A DNA stretch of 64,000 nt, taken from assembly GCA_900772415.1 (NCBI GenBank), contig CAAHEC010000058.1:1-64000 (forward strand), given 5' to 3'. The notes under the pieces are model-generated. The model searched no databases. It saw only the letters and a program-made list of their open reading frames with translations, and had not been told where the DNA came from. This document shows, one piece after another, positions 46,080 through 55,298 of this stretch. The position numbers and the translations under genes are program-made. Source of the DNA: Bacilli bacterium (GTDB lineage: Bacteria; Bacillota_I; Bacilli_A; RF39; UBA660). The stretch's first letter is position 1; each line of letters opens with the position of its first letter.

Positions 46080-47369
46080 ATGAAAGTTGCGGTATATACT
46101 TTGGGTTGTAAAGTTAATACTTATGAGAGTGAGTATGTTATAAAAGAATTTTTAAAAAGAGGATATACTTTAACTGATTTTTCTGATGAAAACGCAGATA
46201 TTTATTTAATAAATACTTGTACTGTTACTAATACAAGTGATCAAAAGTCAAGAAAAATGATAAGACAAGCAAGAAAGAAAAATAAAGATGCGGTAGTAGT
46301 TGCAATGGGGTGTTTTACTCAAATAAGAAACAATGATAATCAAATTATGGATTTTGTTGATGTAGTAATTGGCAATAAAGATAAAAGTAGAATAGTTGAT
46401 TTAACTGAAGAATTCATCAAAAATAAAAGAAAAATTGCGAATATAGAAGACATTAATGAAGCAGATTTTGACGATATGGAAATTAGCTATTTTAATACTA
46501 GAACAAGAGCTTTGGTAAAGATAGAAGATGGTTGTGAAAACTTCTGTTCATATTGCATTATTCCTTATGTAAGAGGACGTGTTAGAAGTAAAAGGCCAGA
46601 AAAAGTAATAGATGAAGTTAAACGTTTAGTTAATAATGGTTATAAAGAAATTGTTTTAACAGGAATTCATACTGGACACTATGGAGCAGATTTAAAAGAT
46701 TATGACTTTAGTGATTTACTACTTGAACTAGAAAAGATAGATAATCTTGATAGAATTAGAATTTCTTCTATTGAAATAACGGAGTTAAATGATAAGTTTT
46801 TAAGTGTTTTAAAAAAATCTAAAAAAATTGTTAATCATATTCATATACCACTTCAAGCTGGAAGCGATCACATTCTAAAACTTATGAATCGTAAATATGA
46901 TAAGAAATACTATTTAGATAAGATAAATAAAATAAGAAAAATAAGACCGGATATGGCATTTACAACCGATGTAATAGTAGGATTTCCTTTAGAAAGTGAT
47001 TATGATTTTAATGAGACTATAGCTTTCGTAAAAGAAGTTTCTTTTGCAGGAGGACATGTTTTTCCTTATTCTAGAAGAAATGGTACTCCTGCTGCTAAAA
47101 TGAAAGGCCAAATAACAAAGGAAGAAAAACATATTAGGTGTAAAAAATTAATAAGCGTATTTGATAGTTTAGAAGAGGAATACTACAAAAAGCATATTGG
47201 ATGCACTTTAACAGTAATTGCAGAAACCTATCAAGATGGTACTTTAACAGGTCATACTGATAATTATTTAAAAGTTAGATTCAAGGGCTCAGAAAAGCTT
47301 TTAGGCCTTGAAGTAAATGTTAAATTGAGTGAATATAAAGATAAGATGTTATTTGGCGAAGTAGAATAA
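46080..47369 (+). CDS. mtaB: tRNA t6A37 methylthiotransferase MtaB
   Basis: The 429-residue radical SAM protein has the MTTase N-domain (YTLGCKVNTYESE, INTCTVTN, AMGCF) and the radical SAM cluster CENFCSYC (Cys152, 156, 159). GFPLESDYDFNETIAFV and a C-terminal TRAM domain follow. The LGCKVN start and Cys pattern distinguish MtaB from MiaB and RimO. It converts t6A37 to ms2t6A37. Confidence 0.95.
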   Translation: MKVAVYTLGCKVNTYESEYVIKEFLKRGYTLTDFSDENADIYLINTCTVTNTSDQKSRKMIRQARKKNKDAVVVAMGCFTQIRNNDNQIMDFVDVVIGNKDKSRIVDLTEEFIKNKRKIANIEDINEADFDDMEISYFNTRTRALVKIEDGCENFCSYCIIPYVRGRVRSKRPEKVIDEVKRLVNNGYKEIVLTGIHTGHYGADLKDYDFSDLLLELEKIDNLDRIRISSIEITELNDKFLSVLKKSKKIVNHIHIPLQAGSDHILKLMNRKYDKKYYLDKINKIRKIRPDMAFTTDVIVGFPLESDYDFNETIAFVKEVSFAGGHVFPYSRRNGTPAAKMKGQITKEEKHIRCKKLISVFDSLEEEYYKKHIGCTLTVIAETYQDGTLTGHTDNYLKVRFKGSEKLLGLEVNVKLSEYKDKMLFGEVE

Positions 47370-47395
47370 AAAATGCTATGACATTATAAAATCTG

Positions 47396-47428
47396 AAAAA
47401 AAACACTAAAAAATAATTAGTGTTTTTT
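47396..47428 (+). terminator. Rho-independent terminator after mtaB
   Basis: AACACTAA (47402-47409) pairs with TTAGTGTT (47417-47424), with T residues after. Confidence 0.85.
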
Positions 47429-47449
47429 TATGATTCAATAAAATTTTAA

Positions 47450-47803
47450 AAAAAATACATATTAAAAGAACTAGAACATTTCTTTTTAGGTTTTGGCTTT
47501 ACATTAGTCTTAAAATATGATAATAAAAATTATTATGTAGACTTATTACTGTTTAATAAAGAACTTAACAGATACATAGTATGTGAACTTAAACTTGATG
47601 AAATAAGGCCGGCAGATGTTGTGCAGACGAAAGTATATATGATGCTGACTGATAAGCTTTTAAAAGGAAGATTTCATAACGAAACAATAGGCATTATAAT
47701 AACTGATAAAAATGGCAAGTTAGCATTAGAATACGTAAGTGATCTTAATATATTTATTATAACATACAAACTAAATAGCAAAATAAAGATGGTTAATACT
47801 TAA
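47450..47803 (+). pseudogene. Remnant of a DUF1016 (YhcG-type) PD-(D/E)XK nuclease
   Basis: A 117-codon frame without ATG at its start encodes LEHFFLGFGFTLVLKY, YYVDLLLFNKELNRYIVCEL with the core Asp and Glu-x-Lys, and VQTKVYMMLTDK. This is the C-terminal nuclease half of DUF1016 proteins, normally over 300 residues. The upstream frame is closed by TAA at 47447-47449. The N-terminal DUF1016 domain is missing, so it is a decayed copy. A GTG at 47621 could still give a short fragment. Confidence 0.8.
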
Positions 47804-47844
47804 GAAATGTGATAAAATAAATTAGCAAGGTTAGGAGGTAAAAT

Positions 47845-50037
47845 ATGGAAACGTACATAAAAGGGACATATAAAAGATGCATATTTTCTTCTAATGATGG
47901 ATATACTATTGGCCTTGTTAAAATCAAAGAAACTAACGATCAAGATTTATTAGAATACATAGGAAAGCAATTTACTTTTACAGGTTTATTTGCTGGATTA
48001 AATATAGATGAAGATTATACTTTCTATGGAAATACAATTGATAATCCAAAATATGGTATTCAGTATAAAGTAAATAGATATGAAAAACTAATGCCAGAAG
48101 ATAAGGACGGTCTTATTATATTTTTATCTAGTGACATATTTCCTAAAGTAGGTGAAAAAACAGCTGAAAAAATAGTGGATACGCTTGGTAATGATTGTTT
48201 AAGTATGATATCTAATGATTATGAGTGCTTACTTAAAGTACCTAAAATGACAGAACAAAAGGCAATTGATATACAAAGAAATTTAAATAAATATAATGAG
48301 AGTTATGAAACGGTTGTTTATCTAACTAATTTTGGCTTTAACATGAAAGATGCTCTTAAAATATATAATCATTATCTAGAAGATACAATAAGGGTAATTG
48401 AAAATAATCCGTATGAACTAATTGATACGATCGATACTATTACTTTTAATAAGATAGATTCTTTAAGAAATAAAACTAATGTTAAAGAAGATGATGAAAG
48501 AAGACTGCTTGCTCTTATTATTAATACAATGAAAAATGCTTGTTTTGAAACTGGTGATACATATTTAGAGTTAAGTACAATTTATAATGCTGTTAGAATG
48601 GTTTATGAAGAAATAACAGAAGAAAAATTAAATTATTATTTAATGGAATTAAATAGTTTGGGTAAAATAATTATTGAAGATAATAAATGCATATTATCTA
48701 GTTACTATAACTGTGAAGATTATGTTGCTTCCTTAGTGTATGAATTAAGTAATAGAAAAGATATAAAAATAAATGACATAGATATAAAAATAGAAAGACT
48801 AGAGAATTTTTTTGATATAAAATATAATAATGAGCAAAAAAAAGCAATAAAACAAGCTTTAATTAAAAATTTTTCAATAATAACAGGAGGACCAGGTACA
48901 GGTAAGACAACTATAATAAAAGGTATTACTCAAGGATATAAAATGATAAGTGGTTATTCATTTGATAAACTTAAAGAAAGAATGATTTTACTTGCACCGA
49001 CTGGACGAGCAGCTAAAAGAATGAGTGAAGCGTGCTTATATCCAGCATCCACAATACATAGATATTTAAGATGGAATAAGGAAACTTTGGAATTTGGTTA
49101 TAATGAAACGAATAAATGTAAAGCAGAGTTTGTAATAGTTGATGAAACAAGCATGATAGATATAGAATTGATGTGTAGTTTATTCAAAGCACTGCCAATG
49201 AATGTAAAAGTTGTTTTTATAGGTGATTATAATCAATTGGAAAGTGTAGGGCCAGGTAATGTATTAAAAGATTTAATAAAATCAGATATGATAAATACAA
49301 TAATCTTAAAGGAAATATATAGACAAGATCAAAATTCTTATATAACGGAGCTAGCTTATTTAGTAAATAAGGGTGAACTAACCGAAGATTTTTTGGAAAA
49401 AAAAGATGACTATAATTTTATAAAATGTGATAGTAAAGATATTTTAAAAGGAGTAACAGATGTTTGCAAATTAGCTATAAAAAAAGGATATGATTTAAAA
49501 AATGTCCAGGTTTTAGCACCTATGTATAAAGGGATAAATGGTATTGATAATTTAAATAAAGTTCTTCAAAAAGTTTTTAATCCCAAGGATGATAGTAAAA
49601 ATGAAGTTTTTGATGCTGATGTAATTTATAGAGAAGGAGATAAAATCTTACAGTTAGAAAATATGCCTGATGACAATGTTTTCAATGGTGATATTGGTTT
49701 TATAAAAAAAATAAGTGGAAGTGAAATAACTGTTTCGTTTGATGGTAACATGGTAAAATATAGTCCAAAAGATTACAAGGCTATTAAACATGGATATGCA
49801 ATAAGTGTTCATAAATCGCAGGGAAGTGAGTTTGAAATAGTTGTTATGCCAATTGTAAAAGAATATAGAATAATGCTATATAAAAAATTAGTTTATACAG
49901 CAATTACTCGAGCTAAAAAATCTCTTATTTTACTAGGAGATCCACTTTCTTTTTCTAAGGCTGTATATAATAAAGGAAATAAGGAAAGAAATACTCTTTT
50001 AAAAGAAAGACTTGAAAGTAAAATTATAAGTATATAA
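47845..50037 (+). CDS. recD2: ATP-dependent DNA helicase RecD2-like
   Basis: The 730-residue superfamily 1 helicase has an N-terminal OB/helix-hairpin-helix region, Walker A GGPGTGKT (348-355), LLAPTGRAAKRMSE, FVIVDETSMID, GDYNQLESVGPG and HKSQGSEFE. It is the RecD2/RecD-like type of organisms without RecBC. It unwinds DNA 5'-3' in repair. AGGAGGTAAAAT lies well before ATG. Confidence 0.93.
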   Translation: METYIKGTYKRCIFSSNDGYTIGLVKIKETNDQDLLEYIGKQFTFTGLFAGLNIDEDYTFYGNTIDNPKYGIQYKVNRYEKLMPEDKDGLIIFLSSDIFPKVGEKTAEKIVDTLGNDCLSMISNDYECLLKVPKMTEQKAIDIQRNLNKYNESYETVVYLTNFGFNMKDALKIYNHYLEDTIRVIENNPYELIDTIDTITFNKIDSLRNKTNVKEDDERRLLALIINTMKNACFETGDTYLELSTIYNAVRMVYEEITEEKLNYYLMELNSLGKIIIEDNKCILSSYYNCEDYVASLVYELSNRKDIKINDIDIKIERLENFFDIKYNNEQKKAIKQALIKNFSIITGGPGTGKTTIIKGITQGYKMISGYSFDKLKERMILLAPTGRAAKRMSEACLYPASTIHRYLRWNKETLEFGYNETNKCKAEFVIVDETSMIDIELMCSLFKALPMNVKVVFIGDYNQLESVGPGNVLKDLIKSDMINTIILKEIYRQDQNSYITELAYLVNKGELTEDFLEKKDDYNFIKCDSKDILKGVTDVCKLAIKKGYDLKNVQVLAPMYKGINGIDNLNKVLQKVFNPKDDSKNEVFDADVIYREGDKILQLENMPDDNVFNGDIGFIKKISGSEITVSFDGNMVKYSPKDYKAIKHGYAISVHKSQGSEFEIVVMPIVKEYRIMLYKKLVYTAITRAKKSLILLGDPLSFSKAVYNKGNKERNTLLKERLESKIISI

Positions 50038-50111
50038 ATAAAATTATTTAACATAATAATAATGGCATTAAAATGTATGCCACATTCATATTTTTGTTAA
50101 GAGGTGAAATA

Positions 50112-50273
50112 ATGAAAGCACTAAATAATCTTGGATGGATGCTTTTAGGTGTAGCCGTTGGATCTGGAGCATTATATTGTTATAATGAATGCTCATGTAA
50201 TGGAGGTATCAAGCAAACCATAAATAAGGTTAAGAAAAACGCAAGTAAAAAATTAGAAAATATGATGGATTAG
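50112..50273 (+). CDS. Small membrane protein
   Basis: The 53-residue protein has one helix with GWMLLGVAVGSGALYC and a Lys-rich tail with ECSCNGG. AAGAGGTG precedes ATG 50112; an earlier frame at 50073 would cover that site. No family is recognised. It lies between recD2 and a membrane protein gene. Confidence 0.6.
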   Translation: MKALNNLGWMLLGVAVGSGALYCYNECSCNGGIKQTINKVKKNASKKLENMMD

Positions 50274-50290
50274 TAGTTTTTAGCTACATA

Positions 50291-50321
50291 AAAAAACGGT
50301 AAAAATATTTTGCCGTTTTTT
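50291..50321 (+). terminator. Rho-independent terminator
   Basis: AAAAAACGGTAAAA pairs with TTTTGCCGTTTTTT. Confidence 0.85.
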
Positions 50322-50358
50322 GTTTAAATATGCTATACTATAATTAGGAGGTAATAAT

Positions 50359-50925
50359 ATGAACATAGAAAGGAAAATAAAAAAAACATTCAATTTATCA
50401 CTTTTAACTTCAATAGTATTTGTTATAATAGGATTATTTCTATTTATAAAGCCAGATACTACATTATCTGTAATATCTTATGTAATAGGATCTATTTTAA
50501 TTATAAGTGGAATAGCATCAGGTTATAGATATTTTTCAGAGAAGGGAGTATTAAGTATTTTTAGCTTTGATTTAGTTTACGGAGTATTACTTTTAATATC
50601 AGGAATATTTCTAGTAGTAAGACCTGATTTATTATCAGTCTTATTTCCAATTATACTTGGCATATGGATAATAATAAATAGTATTATTAAATTTCAATAT
50701 GCCCTTGTTTTAAAGAAAATCAAAAACGAAGACTTTATATATACTACCTTGATTTCATTTTTAACTCTTATTTGGGGAATTGTGTTATTATATAATCCAT
50801 TTAAGACTGCTTTATTAGTAACCCAAACAATAGGTGTATTTATAATTGTATATGCTGTTTTGGATATAATTGATAATTTTATAATTAGAAAAAACGTTAA
50901 TGAAATTATAAAAATTTTTAAATAA
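50359..50925 (+). CDS. HdeD/DUF308-like membrane protein
   Basis: The 188-residue protein has six hydrophobic segments in three similar pairs, with GLFLFIKPD, GIFLVVRPD and GIVLLYNPF at equivalent positions. This is the internal repeat of HdeD/DUF308 proteins. HdeD contributes to acid stress resistance in E. coli, but the Firmicute role is unknown. GAGGTAATAAT precedes ATG. The gene after it encodes a pilin-like protein. Confidence 0.8.
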   Translation: MNIERKIKKTFNLSLLTSIVFVIIGLFLFIKPDTTLSVISYVIGSILIISGIASGYRYFSEKGVLSIFSFDLVYGVLLLISGIFLVVRPDLLSVLFPIILGIWIIINSIIKFQYALVLKKIKNEDFIYTTLISFLTLIWGIVLLYNPFKTALLVTQTIGVFIIVYAVLDIIDNFIIRKNVNEIIKIFK

Positions 50926-50946
50926 TTTTATAAAGGTAAAAAACTT

Positions 50947-52602
50947 ATGAGAAAGAAAAATGGCTTCACCTTAGTAGAGATAATAATAGCAATAATGCTT
51001 GTTATTTCTGTCATTACATTAACTATTATAAACACAGTAAGAATAAGTAAAAAAAAGAAAGAAGAGTCTTATAATCTTGTTGTTAAACAAATTTTAGTTG
51101 CAGCAGAAAGCTATTTAGAAGATAATAATTTTTATAAAGAAAATTTAACAGATTCTAATTATATAGATATTTCTCTTGGCAAACTTATAAAAGATGATTA
51201 TTTAAATGTAACAACGAATCCAATTACAAATAAAAAATTTGATAAATGTAATTATGTAAAAGTAACAAAAAGGAATAATGAAAAACTTAAATATGTTTTT
51301 AGGGATAACGAAAAAAATTGTAATGATAATAATTTTGTTAAAGTGTCTCCAAGTATTTCTTTGAATGTAGAAGGTAAAAAAGGCTTAAATGGGTGGTATA
51401 AGTATAATACTGATGAAAATCCAGGAGTTTTAATTGATATTAATGCAATTGACAAAATATCTGGAATAGCAAGCATTGAAATAAAAACAAATGAAGGATA
51501 TAAAAAACTTGAAATGAATCCATTAAGGGATAAGAAAGGAGCATACTCAGTAGATAATTTTTCTTATTCTAAAACAACTAATTGGAAAAAGGTGTGCTAT
51601 AGGGCAACTAATCATTCTGGGGTATATAATGAGACCTGTGCTAAATTAAAAGTAGATGCTAATTTACCTAGTTGTGAATTAAGTGTCATAGGAGATAAAA
51701 AGGATGATAATACGTATGTTTACTATACTTCTAATTTGTTTCATATTAACTTAAAATTGCCACAGGTTATACTTTCTTACTCTGATATTGGTAGTGGAGT
51801 TTATACTAAAACTATATCTAACGATTATAATTTAAAAAATGCAAATTATAATCCTAAAAAATTATATACTCAAGGGTCAAAGAAAAATGCACATTGGTCG
51901 GGATCGGTAATGGATTATGCTGGAAATTTAAATACATGTAATAAAGAATTTAGTGTTGAAGAACAAAAACTAACCGAAGCTTTATCAAAAGATTATTGTG
52001 GTAGAGCTTATGGTACATCAACTGTTTGGACTAATGAAAATAGGACTATAACTCAAGATTTTAATAAAACTCTTAGTTCTAAGAAAAAATCTATAACAAA
52101 AACATTTAATGTAACAACGAAAACAGGTACTATTTCAAATGGTAATATAAATTGTACTGTAAATGTATATGTTGATAAAAATAAGCCCGAATTTGATTAT
52201 ATTAATATTTCTAATAATACTGTTAGGTTATATCAGTGGGATAGCTATGGAAATCAAATATTGTCCAAAGATATTTATGTTGTAAAACAAAGTAATGGAA
52301 AATATTATGGAGAAGCATGTGTTTTAAATAAACCAGGTTATTTTGACATAAGAGATTATGATATAATAGCTAAAGATGAAGAAAGTGGTATTAATAATAA
52401 TAGTTATGAAACTACGTGGAATTATTATAGTTTAAGTAAAAATAAGGAAATTGGGGCACAATGTCTAAAATCAGCTGGTGATAATCCTTGCTTAATGAAA
52501 GAACATGTATATGTTTACGATAATGCGGGTAATATAAGCGATGATATTGGTAAATTAGAAATTAAAATTGGTTATAAAAGTATCGATAATTTTTGTAGGT
52601 AA
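50947..52602 (+). CDS. Large prepilin-like protein with Ig-like/beta-rich region (copy 1)
   Basis: The 551-residue protein has an N-terminal prepilin signal KNGFTLVEIIIAIMLVISVI, a helix with coiled-coil residues, then a long beta-rich domain. This has DKISGIASIEIKTN, Cys residues and AKDEESGINNNS segments resembling Ig-like surface repeats. Pilin-like proteins are usually near 150 residues. It is probably processed by a prepilin peptidase and displayed or exported. It is paralogous with the next gene, 15 bases downstream. No pilus assembly genes are in the window. Confidence 0.75.
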   Translation: MRKKNGFTLVEIIIAIMLVISVITLTIINTVRISKKKKEESYNLVVKQILVAAESYLEDNNFYKENLTDSNYIDISLGKLIKDDYLNVTTNPITNKKFDKCNYVKVTKRNNEKLKYVFRDNEKNCNDNNFVKVSPSISLNVEGKKGLNGWYKYNTDENPGVLIDINAIDKISGIASIEIKTNEGYKKLEMNPLRDKKGAYSVDNFSYSKTTNWKKVCYRATNHSGVYNETCAKLKVDANLPSCELSVIGDKKDDNTYVYYTSNLFHINLKLPQVILSYSDIGSGVYTKTISNDYNLKNANYNPKKLYTQGSKKNAHWSGSVMDYAGNLNTCNKEFSVEEQKLTEALSKDYCGRAYGTSTVWTNENRTITQDFNKTLSSKKKSITKTFNVTTKTGTISNGNINCTVNVYVDKNKPEFDYINISNNTVRLYQWDSYGNQILSKDIYVVKQSNGKYYGEACVLNKPGYFDIRDYDIIAKDEESGINNNSYETTWNYYSLSKNKEIGAQCLKSAGDNPCLMKEHVYVYDNAGNISDDIGKLEIKIGYKSIDNFCR

Positions 52603-52617
52603 CAAAGGAGATAATTT

Positions 52618-54471
52618 ATGAAAAATAAAAATGGTTTCACTCTTATAGAATTGTTAGTAGTAATAGTATTGGTAATATCTTTACTTTCTATTTCAATAAT
52701 AAGTTCTGTAAAAATAAGTGAAAGAAAGAAATTAGAGGCTTATAAGGAAGTCGTAAAAGAAATAGAAGTTGCAGCACAACAATATTTTAGTTCAAAAGAG
52801 TATTTGTTCGAAGGAATAGAGGGAGACTCTTTTGGAAAAATAACCTTGCAAAAACTAGTTAGTGAGGATTATTTGAATAAGGTAACTGATCCTAGAACGG
52901 GTAAGTCAATTAATTTATGCAATTATGTAGAAATAAAAAGAACATCCGATGGCATTATAAAGTCATCTTATAAAGATGAAAATAGTAATGTAAAAACTTG
53001 TCCTGATTCAAATAAATCTATCGTATACCAGTATGGTGGACCAAAACTTGAATTAGATATTAATGGAACTTATGGTAATAATGGTTGGTTTATTAGTAAA
53101 CCAATATCAACTTTAATTGTAGATAACCAAGGTAATGGAGAAATAATAAGTATTAAAAAAAGAGTTAATAATGAAAATAGAAGTGTAAATCTAGAAAGAA
53201 TTAACCAACAAAAGCAAAAAGAAGTAACTATAATTAATGATACGAAAAAAGATTACATAATGTATGAAGTAACGAATGAATATGGTAAAATTGCAAGGGC
53301 AGAAATCACTTTAAAAGTAGATACCAAAGCTCCTAAAGTAGAAATTAATATGGAAAATAGTAACTGGACCAATAAAGAAGTAAAGTATACTTTTAGTGCT
53401 TCTGATGAATTTTCGCTTTCAAGTATACAAACTTACTGGAATATGTATGGTCTATCACAACAAAAGGCTGAAAAAGATGAGTACAGATGGAATAATAATA
53501 CAAAAAAATATAATAATAGTAGTGTTAAGGAGAACTGGGGAGGAACTTGGAGCAAAAATTTAAGCATCAATACTGATAATTCAAATGAGATAGTGTTTAA
53601 TGGTGGTGGAAGCTTTAAAAATGTTTATAGTAATGCGGGATATAGGAAAATAAGGGCAAAAGCCTGTGATGATGCTGGTAATTGTTCTTATAGCCGAGAG
53701 GGAATCGCAAAAATAGATATAAGTGCACCTGATATAACTCCATATGTTTCAAATTCTAATTGGACAAATCAAGTTATAACTTATGGATACAAGAATCTAA
53801 AAGATGATTTATCTGGTGTTGATAGTGTTGTACTTTATGCTAATGCTCATTCACTTACGGATGATCTTGCAAATAGTCAAAATTTTAGCTGGAATGGTAG
53901 TTCATATAATAATGGGTCTGTAAATGGAGCATCATTAGTTATAGATAATTCTTATACTGCAAATTTACAGTATCAAGGGTCTAGAAGAATAAAATTCAAA
54001 GTTTGTGATAAGGTTGGAAATTGTAGGTATAGTGATGAAATTATAGCTAAATATGAAAAAACAATCACTATGGATATAGAAGATAAAACAAAAGATTCTA
54101 GAAATAATAAGGGTAACCTAGCTTTTAATGGTACTGATGGTTTACAATATTTTACAGAAATTACTTCTAATCCAGATCCTAGTCATTTTGATCCGACAGC
54201 ATCAGGAAATGATTGCAATGGAGTAAACAAATGTTATTATGCAAAAATATGCAAAAATATTGGTGGCTTTGATATTTGGTTTAATATCGATTCTATATCT
54301 GCTGGAAAATTAGAGATTACTGATGATGCTACTGATAAATCTAGATGGTATGGTGAATGTCATAAAAAGACTTGTAGATATTATCGCTATGATTATACTT
54401 ATACATCCCCTGCTGGTAACAAAGCTACTGTAAGAACGTTTGAGGACTATAGTACTTATTGTGGTTACTAA
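52618..54471 (+). CDS. Large prepilin-like protein with Ig-like repeats (copy 2)
   Basis: The 617-residue protein has the prepilin signal KNGFTLIELLVVIVLVISLL and then repeated beta-rich units, with SNWTNKEVKYTFSASDE and SNWTNQVITYGYKNLKDD marking two similar modules. Each ends with KACDDAGNCSYS or KVCDKVGNCRYS, with a Cys pair. A C-terminal Cys-rich domain ends it. Its partner is copy 1. A role in adhesion or DNA uptake is possible but not shown. Confidence 0.75.
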   Translation: MKNKNGFTLIELLVVIVLVISLLSISIISSVKISERKKLEAYKEVVKEIEVAAQQYFSSKEYLFEGIEGDSFGKITLQKLVSEDYLNKVTDPRTGKSINLCNYVEIKRTSDGIIKSSYKDENSNVKTCPDSNKSIVYQYGGPKLELDINGTYGNNGWFISKPISTLIVDNQGNGEIISIKKRVNNENRSVNLERINQQKQKEVTIINDTKKDYIMYEVTNEYGKIARAEITLKVDTKAPKVEINMENSNWTNKEVKYTFSASDEFSLSSIQTYWNMYGLSQQKAEKDEYRWNNNTKKYNNSSVKENWGGTWSKNLSINTDNSNEIVFNGGGSFKNVYSNAGYRKIRAKACDDAGNCSYSREGIAKIDISAPDITPYVSNSNWTNQVITYGYKNLKDDLSGVDSVVLYANAHSLTDDLANSQNFSWNGSSYNNGSVNGASLVIDNSYTANLQYQGSRRIKFKVCDKVGNCRYSDEIIAKYEKTITMDIEDKTKDSRNNKGNLAFNGTDGLQYFTEITSNPDPSHFDPTASGNDCNGVNKCYYAKICKNIGGFDIWFNIDSISAGKLEITDDATDKSRWYGECHKKTCRYYRYDYTYTSPAGNKATVRTFEDYSTYCGY

Positions 54472-54486
54472 ATTATTTAGTATAAG

Positions 54487-54515
54487 TTGCATTTTAGAAC
54501 AAAATCTTATATAAT
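54487..54515 (+). promoter_or_regulatory. Promoter of the alaS leader
   Basis: TTGCAT (54487-54492), 17 bases, TATAAT (54510-54515). Confidence 0.75.
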
Positions 54516-54521
54516 ATGTTT

Positions 54522-54728
54522 ATATTTAAATTCGTTAATGAAAAATTAGTAGGTAATGAAGTCTTTAAAGAGAGCTAATGTATGGTGTGAGTTAGTATGA
54601 CTATTTACTGAAGCTATTTTCATAGAAGTAGTTAATAGCTACCGGGTAAAACCGTTATTAAAATTAAGAAAAAATTAGGATGGTACCACGACTCTTCGTT
54701 CCTAGAAAGAGGATTGGTGCCATTTTTA
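54522..54728 (+). promoter_or_regulatory. T-box riboswitch (tRNA-Ala) before the dNMP kinase and alaS
   Basis: The leader has AAGAGAGC...GTATGGTGTGA (54568-54590), the specifier GCT (54613-54615) followed by A, and the T-box TTAGGATGGTACCACGACT (54676-54694). Its TGGT pairs with ACCA of tRNA-Ala. A terminator GGTACCA with TGGTGCC (54682-54721) ends in T residues. Unlike the trpS and metG cases the first gene is not the synthetase. Confidence 0.88.
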
Positions 54729-54729
54729 T
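54682..54729 (+). terminator. T-box regulated terminator before the dNMP kinase
   Basis: A stem formed by GGTACCA and TGGTGCC encloses a further CTCTT/AAGAG pairing; T follows. Confidence 0.85.
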
Positions 54730-54743
54730 TTTAAGGAGGATAT

Positions 54744-55298
54744 ATGAACTTTGAAAAACATAATACTAAAATATTTATAGCAGCTGGAAAAGCAAACTCA
54801 GGTAAAGATACTACGTGTGAGTTAATTGGTAATTATATTAAATTAAAGGGTTTGAGAGTGGTTAATTTACAGTTTTCTTCTTATATTAAGATGTATGCTA
54901 AAGAAATAACTGGTTGGAATGGTAGTGAAGATACTAAACCAAGAAGCTTACTTCAGGAACTTGGAACTGACATTATTAGGAAAAAAATTAATGAAGATTT
55001 TTTTATTAATAGAATAATTGATGATATAAAGATTTATTCTTATTATTTTGATGTTATAACAATAAGTGATGCAAGGTTTCCTAAAGAACTAGATTCCATA
55101 AAAAATAATTTTAATAATGTGTATAAGATAAATATTAAAAGACCAAACTTTGAAAATAATTTAAATGAAGTTCAAAAAGCGCATGAAACAGAAACGGCAC
55201 TTGATAATTACAATGATTATGATTATGTATTAGTAAATGATGAAACTATTAATGATTTAAATGATAAAATAAAACAAATAGTAGATAAGGTGATATAA
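54744..55298 (+). CDS. Deoxynucleoside monophosphate kinase-like protein
   Basis: The 184-residue P-loop protein has GKANSGKDT (15-23), a LSSY-like lid helix and DARFPKELDSI. It resembles the phage-type dNMP kinases (as in T4 gp1) and archaeal/bacterial P-loop relatives. Substrate cannot be read. It is placed between the tRNA-Ala T-box and alaS, with 1-base spacing to alaS, so it would be co-induced by alanine starvation. AAGGAGGATAT precedes ATG. Confidence 0.75.
   Translation: MNFEKHNTKIFIAAGKANSGKDTTCELIGNYIKLKGLRVVNLQFSSYIKMYAKEITGWNGSEDTKPRSLLQELGTDIIRKKINEDFFINRIIDDIKIYSYYFDVITISDARFPKELDSIKNNFNNVYKINIKRPNFENNLNEVQKAHETETALDNYNDYDYVLVNDETINDLNDKIKQIVDKVI

Noticed and set aside
47621..47803. 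Sixty-residue protein from GTG 47621
   Set aside because: The frame continues upstream with DUF1016 homology, so this is part of a remnant, not a separate gene.
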